From Erythrobacter sp. YJ-T3-07 (GTDB taxonomy: Bacteria; Pseudomonadota; Alphaproteobacteria; Sphingomonadales; Sphingomonadaceae): 64,000 nt of DNA. A model generated the notes under the pieces. The model was not told the DNA's origin and searched no databases. It was given only the letters and a program-made list of their open reading frames with translations. A program made the translations under genes and the position numbers. Location: positions 1 through 64,000 of the forward strand of contig NZ_JAEAGP010000001.1 in NCBI RefSeq assembly GCF_015999305.1. Reading direction: 5' to 3'. Shown here one piece after another: positions 27,430 to 37,224 of the stretch. Numbering within the stretch: position 1 is the first letter of the stretch; each line of letters opens with the position of its first letter.

Positions 27430-27518
27430 CCCCTCCCCGGTGGGGAGGGGTTGGGGGTGGGGGTTCCAGGCCATCAGGCAGGGCACACCCCCACCCGACC
27501 TCCCCCTTGAGGGGGAGG
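27430..27518. repeat. GC-rich palindromic repeat (REP-like) element
   Basis: Contains three nested or adjacent hairpins: CCCCTCCCC-GGT-GGGGAGGGG (27430-27450), GGGGGTGGG (27453-27461) pairing with CCCACCCCC-type bases at 27488-27496, and CTCCCCC-TTGA-GGGGGAG (27500-27517). It sits between convergent ubiG and the glycerophosphodiesterase gene. The related CTCCCC/GGGGAG theme recurs at 30391-30540. Confidence 0.75.
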
Positions 27519-27535
27519 AGAATGGCCTGCGCTTC

Positions 27536-28588
27536 CTAGTCCCCCCGCACCAGTCCCGGATCGTCGGTGAAGTACCCATCCACTCCAGCGGCCTTGAGCA
27601 GTTTCACCAGCCCCCGGATGTCGCCGATCCCGTTCTCGCTCGCGTCCGATCGCAGCGACACGGGCAGGAACACGTTCTCCTTGCGCACGGTCCACGGGTG
27701 GACCTGCAAGCCGGCCGCATGGGCATCGCGGACCAGATCGGTCGGCGTGCCGTCGTCGCCGAGCACATGGCCCATCCAAGGACCGATCCCGTCGGCATAG
27801 GTCGCCACTTCGGCGAGGCCGGTCGGCGTCATGATTCCCGCCCAGGTCATGCCCGGCTCGTCATAGGGGCCGCCTTCGGGGCGGATCAGCAGGATCAGCG
27901 GCGCGTCGATCATCTTGTCGAGCCGTTGCAGCGGCGCGATGTCGAACACCTGCACGAACACGTCCGAGTCCGCGCCATCGAGTCCCTCTGCCTTGAGCTG
28001 CCGGACCAGCAGGTCGACCGTGTCGATCCCGCTTTCCTGCAACAGCCAGGTCGGGTGCTTGAGTTCGGGATAGAGCCCGATCTTGCGGCCCGTTTCGGCT
28101 TCCTTCGCACGCTTGAGCGCGATGATGTCGGCAAAGGTCGGGATCGCGTAGAGCCCGTCGAAGCGCGCATTGGCCGGGCGCAGCGCGGGCATCCGCTCCT
28201 TCGCGCGCAGGGTCTGCAGTTCGGCCAGCGTGAAGTCCTCCGCGAACCAGCCGTTGACCATCTGGCCTTCGATGTTCTTGGTCCGGCGGCGGTCGGCGAA
28301 CTCGGGATGGTCGGCGACATTGGTCGTCTCGCCGATCTCGTTCTCGTGCCGGGCGACCAGCACCAGATCCTTGGTCACCACCAGATCGGGCTCGATATAG
28401 TCGGCCCCCTGGTCGATCGCGCGCTCGTAGCTGGCGAGCGTATGTTCGGGCCGTTCGCCGCTCGCACCGCGATGCGCGATCACCAGCATGTCGCCATCGG
28501 CATTGACGGGGGTCAGGTCAGCCATGCCATGCGCGCTCGCACAGACGGGTGACAGGGCGATGGCCAATGCCCCAAGCCATTTCAGCAC
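27536..28588 (-). CDS. glpQ: Periplasmic glycerophosphodiester phosphodiesterase
   Basis: GlpQ-type enzymes hydrolyse glycerophosphodiesters to glycerol-3-phosphate and an alcohol. The protein has 350 residues: a signal peptide (about 20 residues ending CASA), then the GDPD barrel with IAHRGASGERPEHTL (metal and catalytic His), GADYIEPDLV and HENEIGETT, and a C-terminal DGYFTDDPG. The start is ATG 28588, seven bases inside the gene upstream. Operon with the ArsC-like and monooxygenase-like genes upstream. Confidence 0.9.
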   Translation of the reverse strand: MLKWLGALAIALSPVCASAHGMADLTPVNADGDMLVIAHRGASGERPEHTLASYERAIDQGADYIEPDLVVTKDLVLVARHENEIGETTNVADHPEFADRRRTKNIEGQMVNGWFAEDFTLAELQTLRAKERMPALRPANARFDGLYAIPTFADIIALKRAKEAETGRKIGLYPELKHPTWLLQESGIDTVDLLVRQLKAEGLDGADSDVFVQVFDIAPLQRLDKMIDAPLILLIRPEGGPYDEPGMTWAGIMTPTGLAEVATYADGIGPWMGHVLGDDGTPTDLVRDAHAAGLQVHPWTVRKENVFLPVSLRSDASENGIGDIRGLVKLLKAAGVDGYFTDDPGLVRGD

Positions 28589-28929
28589 AATTCATCCTTC
28601 CATTCCGGTTCCCTGAAGCCGACCAGCAGGCCGCCCTCATGTTCGAGTACGGGGCGTTTGATCAGGCTTGGATGTTGCACCATCAAGGCAATCGCCTTCT
28701 CTTGCCCGAGATCGGCCTTGTCGCCCTCGTCCAGCTTGCGAAACGTCGTCCCGCGCTTGTTGAGCAGCACCTCCCAGCCCGCGGCATCGGCCCAGCCGCC
28801 GATCTCGTCGGCGCTCGGCGCGTCCTTCTTGAAGTCGCGGAAGCTGTGCTCGATGCCCTGCGCCTCCAGCCACTTCCTCGCCTTCTTGACCGTATCGCAA
28901 TTGGGAATGCCGTTGAGCGTGGTGGTCAT
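28582..28929 (-). CDS. ArsC/Spx-family (YffB-like) reductase
   Basis: A 115-residue thioredoxin-fold protein, starting MTTTLNGIPNCDTVKKARKWL. The single N-terminal Cys11 in the PNCDTV motif matches the YffB/Spx-like group, which uses glutathione, more than detoxifying arsenate reductase. EHEGGLLVGF near the C-terminus supplies the conserved basic or acidic site. Its ATG overlaps the stop of the upstream gene (ATGA) and its own stop overlaps glpQ. Confidence 0.88.
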   Translation of the reverse strand: MTTTLNGIPNCDTVKKARKWLEAQGIEHSFRDFKKDAPSADEIGGWADAAGWEVLLNKRGTTFRKLDEGDKADLGQEKAIALMVQHPSLIKRPVLEHEGGLLVGFREPEWKDELC

Positions 28930-29240
28930 GCGTCCTCATCATGTTGGTAGTGGGTCACCTGCGGGTCGAGGCAGGTGAACATCGTGTACCGGGCATAGTG
29001 GTGCTTCCTGCCCGCGCCCTGAACGTCGGCATGGTCCGGGTGGCAGCGCCACGCCTTGGCCGCCTCGCGTGTTGCCCATTCGGAGATCGTCACCGTCTCG
29101 CCATCATCGGCGGCGTAGGTCTTCACTGCGAGGAAGCCGGGCTGCTCGCGCGCAAGCGCCTCCATCGCATCGGCGTGTTCGGCATAGGCCGCCGCGTCGT
29201 AGCCGGCGCGTTTGCGGCTGCGGAAGACGACCAGATACAT
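28926..29240 (-). CDS. Antibiotic biosynthesis monooxygenase-like (ABM/dimeric alpha-beta barrel) protein
   Basis: A 104-residue protein, starting MYLVVFRSRKRAGYDAAAYA, with the ferredoxin-like ABM pattern: VVFRSR, PGFLAVKTYAADDGETVTISEW and WRCHPDH. Such proteins are haem- or quinone-related oxidases or simply small binding proteins; no catalytic set is evident. ATG 29240 is chosen because the upstream frame lacks a plausible start. First gene of the three-gene unit ending in glpQ. Confidence 0.75.
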   Translation of the reverse strand: MYLVVFRSRKRAGYDAAAYAEHADAMEALAREQPGFLAVKTYAADDGETVTISEWATREAAKAWRCHPDHADVQGAGRKHHYARYTMFTCLDPQVTHYQHDEDA

Positions 29241-29433
29241 CAGGCGATTCGCCCGCCAGCCGCCGCGCGGCTGACACACCTGACACACTGTCCAGAGACA
29301 CAAAACGCCCCGCCGGGCAGGTGCCGTGGCGGAGCGTCTGGCAAGCGGTGGGCGTGGCTCGACATGCGCGCGGGCTTAGCGCGCCACGCATAATTAGGAC
29401 AGCGCCAAGCGCCGCCCCGACCGATGATTTTGC

Positions 29434-29814
29434 TTAGCCGAAGCGGAAATCGAGAATCCGGCCCGAAGAGCTGAATGCGCAGGTAAACTGGTCGCGCTCG
29501 GGATCGCGCACATCGATGCGGCCCTGCACGGTAAAGACGCCGCGCTCGCGTTCCTCGGCATAGGTGATCTGGACCCTGCCCGTACGGCTCGCCTCGCGCC
29601 CGCAGGCATTCACCGCCGCGCGCTCGAACTCGCTGTTCTGGCGGTAGGAATAGCCGTAGCCGTCACCATACCCGTCGCCGTAGCCGCCACCATAACCATC
29701 ATTATAGCCGCCGCCCGGTCCGTAGCCATCGTCGTAGCCGTAGCCTGGGCCATAGGCGCAGCCGCCCAGCAGCAGCGTGCCGGCAAGCAGAGCGGGAATT
29801 GTCAGTTTACGCAT
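29434..29814 (-). CDS. Small lipoprotein with Gly-Tyr-Asp repeats
   Basis: A 126-residue predicted lipoprotein: signal peptide with lipobox LLLGGCAY (Cys about 18), then a low-complexity Gly/Tyr/Asp stretch (about 20-60, repeated GYGDGYG) and a C-terminal domain with NSEFERAAVNACGREA, ending RILDFRFG. ATG 29814 has GGGGAG seven bases upstream. The C-terminal half is a common small alphaproteobacterial domain of unknown function. Outer-membrane location is inferred. Confidence 0.8.
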   Translation of the reverse strand: MRKLTIPALLAGTLLLGGCAYGPGYGYDDGYGPGGGYNDGYGGGYGDGYGDGYGYSYRQNSEFERAAVNACGREASRTGRVQITYAEERERGVFTVQGRIDVRDPERDQFTCAFSSSGRILDFRFG

Positions 29815-29923
29815 GGAATTTCTCCCCAAAATTGCGAGTCCACCATCCCCGCTGTTCGAATGGAGACTCTACGGTCGGAGAAATCCTGTGTTCCCGCCGT
29901 GGCTTAACCGCCGCGCGAAGCCG

Positions 29924-30388
29924 CTAGGGCGCGTGGGCATCGGCGATGGCCACCGCCAGCGCATCCGCCGCGTCCGCGCCGGCGATGGTCACCCCCGGCA
30001 GCAGCACCTTGAGCATCGCCTGCACCTGGCGTTTCTCCGCCGCGCCGGTGCCGACCACGGACTTCTTGACGTAGCGCGCGGCATGTTCACGCACGTCGAG
30101 CCCGTGCGCCCCGCACGCGGCCAGCACGCTGCCGCGCGCCTGCGCCAGCTTGAGCGTGGATTTGGGATTCTTGTTGAGGAAGATTTCCTCGCACGCGGCG
30201 CGGGTAGGCCGATACTGCTCGATCACCACCGCCAGTTCGCGCTGCAGCTGCGCCAGCCGCTCGGTCATCGGAGCCTTCGCATCGGTCGCGATCTGCCCGT
30301 TGGCGATGTGGGAGAGGCGCGAACCCTCGCTGCGGATCACGCCCCAGCCGGTGCAGGTGAGCGAGGGATCGAGGCCGAGGATGATCAC
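29924..30388 (-). CDS. ruvC: Holliday junction endonuclease RuvC
   Basis: RuvC cuts Holliday junctions during recombinational repair. Its 154 residues carry the nuclease acids: Asp7 in ILGLDPSL, Glu in CEEIFL and Asp residues in GADAADALAVAIADAH. The start is GTG 30388. Its ribosome site GGGGGAGG is part of the repeat element between ruvC and yebC. It follows yebC on the same strand, as commonly seen, so the two form a unit. Confidence 0.94.
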   Translation of the reverse strand: MIILGLDPSLTCTGWGVIRSEGSRLSHIANGQIATDAKAPMTERLAQLQRELAVVIEQYRPTRAACEEIFLNKNPKSTLKLAQARGSVLAACGAHGLDVREHAARYVKKSVVGTGAAEKRQVQAMLKVLLPGVTIAGADAADALAVAIADAHAP

Positions 30389-30390
30389 AA

Positions 30391-30540
30391 ATCCTCCCCC
30401 ATCGGGGGAGGGGGACCATCCGTAGGATGGTGGAGGGGCACAATTCGACGTTCAACACGAGGGGTGGTCGGAGCAGCATAGGGTGCCCCTCCACCCCGCG
30501 CTGCGCGCGCGGTCCCCCTCCCCGTCCCGGGGAGGATCAC
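30391..30540. repeat. Long inverted pair of a GC-rich repeat unit between yebC and ruvC
   Basis: The left arm (30391-30440) and the reverse complement of the right arm (30484-30540) both follow TCCTCCCC...AGGGGGACC...GGTGGAGGGGCAC, with different short spacers. Each arm contains a smaller hairpin (CCTCCCCC-AT-CGGGGGAGG; ACCATCC/GGATGGT). The whole can form a large stem-loop. Its left end supplies the ruvC ribosome site. Confidence 0.8.
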
Positions 30541-31283
30541 GCCTCGATCTTCTCCATCACCTCGTCGGAGATGTCGTAGTTGCCCCAGACGGTCTGCACG
30601 TCGTCGTCATCGTCGAGCGCGTCGATCAGCTTCAGCAGCGTGCCCGCGTTCTTCTCGTCCATGTCGACGGTCAGGTTGGGCTTCCACGCCAGCTTGACGG
30701 TCTCGGCCGAACCGAGCGATTTTTCGAGCGCTTCGGCAACCGCGTGCAGATCGTCCGGCGCGGTCCAGATTTCGTGGCCGTCATCGCTCGACGCGATGTC
30801 TTCCGCGCCCGCTTCCAGCGCGGCTTCCAGCACCTTTTCCTCGTCCCCCGCATCGGCGGGATAGACGATCAGGCCGAGCCGCTCGAACCCGTGCGCAACC
30901 GAACCTTCGGTGCCGAGGTTGCCGCCGTTCTTGCTGAACGCGGTGCGGATATTGGTCGCGGTGCGGTTGCGGTTGTCGGTCAGCGCCTCGACGATGATCG
31001 CGCTGCCGCCCGGGCCGTAGCCTTCGTAGCGCACTTCCTCGTAATTATCGCCGTCATTGGCGGAGGCCTTGTCAATCGCGCGCTGGATATTGTCCTTGGG
31101 CATCGACTGCGCCTTCGCGGCGTTCACCGCGAGCCGCAGGCGCGGGTTCATGTCCGGATCGGGCATGCCCATCTTCGCCGCGACGGTGATTTCGCGCGAA
31201 AGCTTGGAAAACAGGTTGGACCGTTTCTTGTCCTGCGCACCCTTGCGGTGCATGATGTTCTTGAATTTGGAATGGCCTGCCAT
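30537..31283 (-). CDS. YebC/TACO1-family transcriptional or translational regulator
   Basis: A 248-residue protein with the family's opening [20 protein letters not shown] and the later [29 protein letters not shown] and [13 protein letters not shown] segments. YebC proteins act in transcription control and, in some bacteria, in relief of ribosome stalling at proline runs. ATG 31283 is chosen for the canonical N-terminus; an in-frame extension to 31373 is not family-like. It is upstream of ruvC on the same strand, with the inverted repeat between. Confidence 0.93.
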   Translation of the reverse strand: MAGHSKFKNIMHRKGAQDKKRSNLFSKLSREITVAAKMGMPDPDMNPRLRLAVNAAKAQSMPKDNIQRAIDKASANDGDNYEEVRYEGYGPGGSAIIVEALTDNRNRTATNIRTAFSKNGGNLGTEGSVAHGFERLGLIVYPADAGDEEKVLEAALEAGAEDIASSDDGHEIWTAPDDLHAVAEALEKSLGSAETVKLAWKPNLTVDMDEKNAGTLLKLIDALDDDDDVQTVWGNYDISDEVMEKIEA

Positions 31284-31411
31284 GGGAACCTGCAAAAAGT
31301 GATACTTTTTGGGGACCCCGGACTGGGACCCCATGAGGCGAACCGCACTAGCGAAGGTCGGCGCGAACGACAACGCCGTGTCGCGTACCCCTCCCAGCCG
31401 GACCGTGAGGA

Positions 31412-31762
31412 CTAGATCCGCACCGCCGTGCCGCTGGCGCTCACCATAAGCATCGAGCCGGTATCGCCGATCACCTCGTAATCGAGATCGACGCCGACCA
31501 CGGCATTGGCGCCCAGCTTCTGTGCCTCGGCCTGCATTTCCTGAATCGCGTCGTGGCGCGCTTCTTTCAGCACCTTTTCATAGGAGCCTGCGCGCCCGCC
31601 CACGATGTCGCGGATGCCCGCGAACAGGTCGCGGAATATGTTCGCGCCGATGATCGCCTCGCCGGTGACGATGCCGAGGTAATCCTGCACCGGACGCCCT
31701 TCGACGTTCGGCGTGGTGGTGACGATGATGCCGGTTTCGGCGGTTCTCCACGGGCTGGCCAT
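31412..31762 (-). CDS. YbjQ/UPF0145-family protein
   Basis: A 116-residue protein matching the UPF0145 (putative heavy-metal-binding) pattern: [49 protein letters not shown] early, then [13 protein letters not shown]. No membrane segment. Function unknown; the family forms pentamers. Single gene. Confidence 0.88.
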   Translation of the reverse strand: MASPWRTAETGIIVTTTPNVEGRPVQDYLGIVTGEAIIGANIFRDLFAGIRDIVGGRAGSYEKVLKEARHDAIQEMQAEAQKLGANAVVGVDLDYEVIGDTGSMLMVSASGTAVRI

Positions 31763-31830
31763 TCGCGCATTCTCCTTCTCATCGCAGGATAGCGGAAGCG
31801 ATTTTGCGGGGCCAGCCCCGGAAGGTCCAA

Positions 31831-32067
31831 TCAGCCCATGCCGAGCGCGGCCTTGTAGGTGTCGAGGATCATTTCCTGCTCGCTGCGGTCGTCGGGCTTC
31901 ATCTTCCGCAGGCGCACGATCTGCCGCATGATCTTGGGGTCGTAACCGACCGCCTTGGCTTCGGCATAGACGTCGCGGATATCGTCGGCGATGCCCTTCT
32001 TCTCTTCTTCGAGGCGTTCGATGCGCTCGATCAGCAGGCGCAGGCGGTCGTCGGTGGTCTCGGCCAT
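31831..32067 (-). CDS. gapR: GapR-family (DUF2312) nucleoid-associated protein
   Basis: A 78-residue helical protein with [22 protein letters not shown] and [25 protein letters not shown], the DUF2312 pattern of GapR, which binds overtwisted DNA ahead of replication forks in Caulobacter. Length and pattern match well. Confidence 0.88.
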   Translation of the reverse strand: MAETTDDRLRLLIERIERLEEEKKGIADDIRDVYAEAKAVGYDPKIMRQIVRLRKMKPDDRSEQEMILDTYKAALGMG

Positions 32068-32149
32068 TTGGGGGTAATCTCCGGTGTCAGATAGAATCGG
32101 TTGGCGACCGGGTAGCCAGCGGGCGCCGGATCGTGAACCCGGCGCGTGC

Positions 32150-32461
32150 CTAATCCACGCGATTCTTCTTCAGGCTCGCCTCCATCCTGTCGAGCTGCTC
32201 CTGCGTCGCCGGGGTCTGGCGGGTCGACTTCCACTCGTCCTGCGGCATCCCGTGGATCAGCTCGCGGGCCTCGGCCTTGTCGCCGTCATAGCCCGCATCG
32301 CGAATCCAGTCGGCCAGGCAATTGCGGCAGAAGCCGGACAGGCCCATCAGATCGATGTTCTGCGCATCGTGGCGATGGCGCAGGTGGCGCACCAGCCGGC
32401 GGAACGCGGCGGCGGCGACCGCATCGTCCAGCTGGTCGAGGGGATCGGGTGATTGCGCCAT
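32150..32461 (-). CDS. DUF1244-family protein
   Basis: A 103-residue helical protein. The segment [34 protein letters not shown] matches DUF1244, including its two cysteines CRNC. ATG 32461 is chosen; frames further upstream are not family-like. Next to gapR on the same strand. Function unknown. Confidence 0.85.
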   Translation of the reverse strand: MAQSPDPLDQLDDAVAAAAFRRLVRHLRHRHDAQNIDLMGLSGFCRNCLADWIRDAGYDGDKAEARELIHGMPQDEWKSTRQTPATQEQLDRMEASLKKNRVD

Positions 32462-32516
32462 GGCGGGGCTCCTTTGGCTCTTGTCTTGCAACATTCCCCT
32501 GCCATAGCCGTGGGCC

Positions 32517-33995
32517 ATGCCCAAGCCCGATCCCCAGCTCAGCCCCCGAAGCCGCAAGGTCAAAATCCTCGCCACCGTCGGCCCCGCCAGCAGCGATCCG
32601 GAGATGCTGCGCCGCCTGTTCCGGGCCGGCGTCGATGCGTTCCGCGTCAACATGAGTCATGGGGAGCAGGCGACTCACGCCAAGACCATCGCCGCGATCC
32701 GCGCGCTGGAGAAGGAATTCGACCGCCCGATCGCGATCCTCGCCGACCTTCAGGGGCCCAAACTGCGCGTCGGCACCTTCAAGGACGGCAAGGCGGTGAT
32801 TCGCCATTCGGGGCACTTCACGCTTGATCGCGACCCGACGCCGGGCGACGAAACCCGCGTCCACCTGCCCCACCCCGAGCTGTTCGGCATCCTCGAAAAG
32901 GGCCAGCGGCTGCTGATCAACGACGGCAAGATTCGCCTCAAGGTGATCCGTGCGGACGAGGACGCGATCCTGTGTTCGGCCGAGGTCGGCGGGGTCATCT
33001 CCGACCGCAAGGGCGTCAACGTGCCCGATGCCGAGGTGCCGATCCCCGCGCTGACCGACAAGGATCGCAAGGATCTGGCCTTCGCGTGCGAGCAGGGCGC
33101 GGACTGGATCGCGCTAAGCTTCGTGCAGCGGCCCGAAGACGTGGCCGAAGCGCGCAAGCTGATGACCGCGACCGACGGGATGATGCCCGCGCTGTGCGCC
33201 AAGATCGAAAAGCCCAGCGCGGTGCGCCGCCTGTCCGAAATCGTCGACCTTTCCGACGGGATCATGGTCGCGCGCGGCGATCTGGGGGTGGAACTGGACC
33301 CGGAAGACGTGCCCCCGCTGCAGAAGCGGATCGTCGACATGACGCGGCAGGCGGGCAAGCCGGTGATCGTCGCCACGCAGATGCTCGAATCGATGATCGA
33401 GAGCCCTGCGCCCACCCGCGCAGAAGTCTCCGACGTTGCCAACGCGGTGTACGACGGCGCGGACGCGGTGATGCTCAGCGCCGAGACGGCGGCGGGCGAA
33501 TGGCCCGAGGAAACCGTCGCGATCATGGATCGGATCGTGACCAAGGTGGAGCAGGACGAGGGCTATCGCGCGCGGATGAAGTTCCTCGAGACCAAGGCCG
33601 ATCCGACCACCGCCGACGCGCTCAGCCACGCATGTTCGACCATTGCCGAGACGGTCAGCGTGGCGGCGATCACGGTGTTCACCTTCTCCGGCTCGACCGC
33701 ACGGCGCGTTGCGCGCGAGCGTCCTTCGGTGCCGATGCTGGTGCTGACCCCGCAGAAGCGGGTCGCCCGGCGGGTCGCGCTGCTATGGGGCGCGCACGCG
33801 GTGGTTACGCGCGACATCCTCAGCTTCGAAGAGATGATCGGCAAGGGCAAGCGGATGGCGCTGCGCCACGGGTTCGGCAAGGCGGGCAACAAGCTGATCG
33901 TGCTGGCGGGCGTGCCCTTCGGCACCCCGGGCAGCACCAACCTGCTGCATGTCGTCTCGCTCAGCGGCGACGAGCTGAAGAAACACGAAAACTAG
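32517..33995 (+). CDS. pyk: Pyruvate kinase
   Basis: Pyruvate kinase makes pyruvate and ATP in glycolysis. The 492-residue protein has KILATVGPASSDPEM and FRVNMSHG at the N-terminus, the active-site Lys/Glu region AKIEKPSA, then MVARGDLGVELDPEDVP and the KPVIVATQMLESM motif. The C-terminal domain is present. It is divergent from the DUF1244 gene with 55 bases between. Confidence 0.96.
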   Translation: MPKPDPQLSPRSRKVKILATVGPASSDPEMLRRLFRAGVDAFRVNMSHGEQATHAKTIAAIRALEKEFDRPIAILADLQGPKLRVGTFKDGKAVIRHSGHFTLDRDPTPGDETRVHLPHPELFGILEKGQRLLINDGKIRLKVIRADEDAILCSAEVGGVISDRKGVNVPDAEVPIPALTDKDRKDLAFACEQGADWIALSFVQRPEDVAEARKLMTATDGMMPALCAKIEKPSAVRRLSEIVDLSDGIMVARGDLGVELDPEDVPPLQKRIVDMTRQAGKPVIVATQMLESMIESPAPTRAEVSDVANAVYDGADAVMLSAETAAGEWPEETVAIMDRIVTKVEQDEGYRARMKFLETKADPTTADALSHACSTIAETVSVAAITVFTFSGSTARRVARERPSVPMLVLTPQKRVARRVALLWGAHAVVTRDILSFEEMIGKGKRMALRHGFGKAGNKLIVLAGVPFGTPGSTNLLHVVSLSGDELKKHEN

Positions 33996-34042
33996 CGCGA
34001 AGTGACGGGCGGGTGCGGCTGCATCCCGCCCGCCATCTCCGG

Positions 34043-34339
34043 TCAGGCCAGCGCGATGGCTGCAACGCCTGCAAGCAGCACCACGACCACGAGCGCCCCC
34101 ATTAAGAGTTCCACAGGGGTCAGCCGATCGATATGCGTCCGGCGAAACTCGCCATACTGGCGCTGCACGTTATCCTTGCTCGCGAGGCTGGCGACTTCGA
34201 AGGCGGATGCCTCCTTGCCGAACCAGCGTTTGAGGTCTGCCAGCTCCGCTTCGTCGATATCGGGATAGCGCAGCAAGATCGCTTCGATCCGGTCGAAGCG
34301 GTCGAAGACGGCAGGTTCGCCGTCGTTCTGAAATGTCAT
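34043..34339 (-). CDS. Small C-terminally anchored membrane protein, unknown
   Basis: A 98-residue protein: a charged cytosolic part (ERIEAILLRYPDIDEAELADLKRWFGKE-like helices) and one C-terminal hydrophobic segment (about 77-97). It resembles sphingomonad proteins encoded beside stress regulators, but I recognise no family. ATG 34339 has AGGA upstream. Possibly a transcript with the 34392 gene. Confidence 0.75.
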   Translation of the reverse strand: MTFQNDGEPAVFDRFDRIEAILLRYPDIDEAELADLKRWFGKEASAFEVASLASKDNVQRQYGEFRRTHIDRLTPVELLMGALVVVVLLAGVAAIALA

Positions 34340-34391
34340 GAGTATTATTCCTGTCCGAACTGGATTGGCGCCCGAGACGGGCGCGACGGGT

Positions 34392-34727
34392 TCAGGACAG
34401 GTGCGGCGGCTCCCTGGGGGCCGCGAGCGAGCGTGGCGGGGGCCTGAGCGGCGGGCCCCGCGCGCGCTCCGTGGGCCAGACGTGCTGGTGCACGTCGTCC
34501 TGCAAACGCAATGCCGGCACGACATCGCACTGCGGAAAGACGGCTTTGGCCGGGCTGGGTGCAGCGACGATGCAATCGAGGCTCGCGTCATCCTTGCGCG
34601 GTGGCAGGGTCACCTCGACCGTCGCCGCGCTGAACACCGAACCGCGCGTGCGGTCGAGCGTGATTTCGTGCGCGGGAACGGCCTGCGCAAACAGGATGGT
34701 CAGCAACAGCGCAATCAGCGCCCGCAT
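34392..34727 (-). CDS. Small secreted protein, unknown, Pro-rich C-terminus
   Basis: A 111-residue product: a signal peptide of about 20 residues (MRALIALLLTILFAQAVPA), then EITLDRTRGSVFSAATVEVTLPPRKDD and an Arg/Pro-rich end. I chose ATG 34727 because AGGA lies seven bases upstream; ATG 34754 has none. The C-terminal third has low complexity and could reflect a frameshift or relaxed constraint. Family unknown. Confidence 0.6.
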   Translation of the reverse strand: MRALIALLLTILFAQAVPAHEITLDRTRGSVFSAATVEVTLPPRKDDASLDCIVAAPSPAKAVFPQCDVVPALRLQDDVHQHVWPTERARGPPLRPPPRSLAAPREPPHLS

Positions 34728-34784
34728 TCCGGTCCTGTTCGAAGAAGACAGCATGGGTGGAGAATTAGGTCGCGCGGCGCGCTG

Positions 34785-35789
<1,005 letters not shown>

Positions 35790-35796
35790 GGGAAGC

Positions 35797-37170
35797 CTAG
35801 CCCGCGGCCCGCTCCAGCCGGGCGCGCGCTTCTTCCTCACCGATCAGCGGCAGCAGTTCGCCCATGTCGGGTCCGTGGTCCATGCCGGTCAGCGCCTGAC
35901 GCAGCGGCAGGAACAGCGGCTTGCCCTTGCGCCCGGTGCGCTCTTTCAGCGTGGAGGTCAGCGCGCCCCACGGGTTATCGCCCCAAGCCAGCGCCTGCGC
36001 CGCCTCGGCCAGGAAGGCGCGGTCTTCGTCGGAGAATGCAGGCTGCTCGATCGGCCCGGTGACCAGCCGCCACAGCTCGGCGGCCTCACCGACATGCGAC
36101 AGGTTGGGCCGGATCGCGTGCCAGCCGGCCTCGTCGATCCCCTCGGGAAGGCGGTCCTGCACCTGCGCATAATCCATCTGGTGGACGATCGCCGCGTTGA
36201 GCCGCTCCAGCTCCGCCTCGTCGAACTTCGCAGGGGCGCGGCCGAAGCTCTCCAGATCGAAGCCTTCGATCAGAGTCGCGCGATCGGCGATCGGCTCTAC
36301 CGGCTGGCTGGTGCCCAGCCGCGCGAGCAGCGAAAGGATCGCCTCGGGCTCGATCCCCTGTTCGCGCAATGCCTCGCATGACAGTGAGCCGAGGCGCTTG
36401 GACAGCTTGCCCTCCTTGCCCACCAGCAGCGCTGTGTGGCCGAAGCGCGGGAAGCTGTCGATCACGTCGCAGTGATCGGGCCCGACACCCGCCGCATGCA
36501 GCGCGGTGAACATCTGCACCTGGACGGCGGTGTTGGAGACATGGTCCTCGCCGCGCAGCACGTCGGTCACGCCCATGTCCATGTCGTCGATCACGCTCGG
36601 CAGCATGTAGAGCCAGCTGCCGTCGGCGCGGCGGATGACGGGATCGGAAAGCTGCGCAGGCTCGAATTTCTGGGGTCCGCGCACGCCGTCTTCCCACGCA
36701 ATCAGCTCGTCATGGTCGAGCTTGAAGCGCCAGTGGGGGGCGATGCCTTCGGCTTCCTTTGCCCCGCGCTCGTCCTCGCTCATCGAGAGGGCCGCGCGGT
36801 CGTAGATCGGCGGAAGGCCGCGGCCCAGCGCGATCTTGCGCTTGAGCTCAAGCTCCTGCGCAGTCTCGTAGGCGGGATAGACCCGGCCTGCGTCCTTCAG
36901 CTTGGCAAACGCATCTTCATACAGGTCGAGACGCTCGGACTGGCGGAACTCGGCATCGGGCTCCAGCCCCAGCCAGGCGAGGTCTTCGCGGATCGCGGTG
37001 ACGTATTCCTCGCGGCTGCGCTCCGCATCGGTGTCGTCGATCCGCAGCAGGAACTTGCCCTGCCCCTCGTCATCGCCCTTGCGGGCAAGCAGCCAGTTGT
37101 GGAGCGCGGTGCGCAGGTTGCCGACGTGGAGGCGGCCCGTGGGTGAAGGCGCGAAGCGGGTGACGATCAT
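35797..37170 (-). CDS. gltX: Glutamyl-tRNA synthetase
   Basis: Charges tRNA-Glu with glutamate. The class I signature is SPTGRLHVGNLRTAL and the KMSKS-type loop is GKLSKRLG. Length is 457 residues. Many alphaproteobacteria have two gltX-like genes, one serving tRNA-Gln by transamidation; this one cannot be sorted by eye. Upstream of the HDAC-like gene. Confidence 0.95.
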   Translation of the reverse strand: MIVTRFAPSPTGRLHVGNLRTALHNWLLARKGDDEGQGKFLLRIDDTDAERSREEYVTAIREDLAWLGLEPDAEFRQSERLDLYEDAFAKLKDAGRVYPAYETAQELELKRKIALGRGLPPIYDRAALSMSEDERGAKEAEGIAPHWRFKLDHDELIAWEDGVRGPQKFEPAQLSDPVIRRADGSWLYMLPSVIDDMDMGVTDVLRGEDHVSNTAVQVQMFTALHAAGVGPDHCDVIDSFPRFGHTALLVGKEGKLSKRLGSLSCEALREQGIEPEAILSLLARLGTSQPVEPIADRATLIEGFDLESFGRAPAKFDEAELERLNAAIVHQMDYAQVQDRLPEGIDEAGWHAIRPNLSHVGEAAELWRLVTGPIEQPAFSDEDRAFLAEAAQALAWGDNPWGALTSTLKERTGRKGKPLFLPLRQALTGMDHGPDMGELLPLIGEEEARARLERAAG

Positions 37171-37224
37171 GGCAGGCAGCGCTACCCGCGCGCCCGCACG
37201 CCTTCAAGCGTGTCTCGCGCAGGG

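Noticed and set aside
34006..34032. GGGCGGG/CCCGCCC hairpin after pyk
   Set aside because: Not followed by a T-run, so it is not called a rho-independent terminator.
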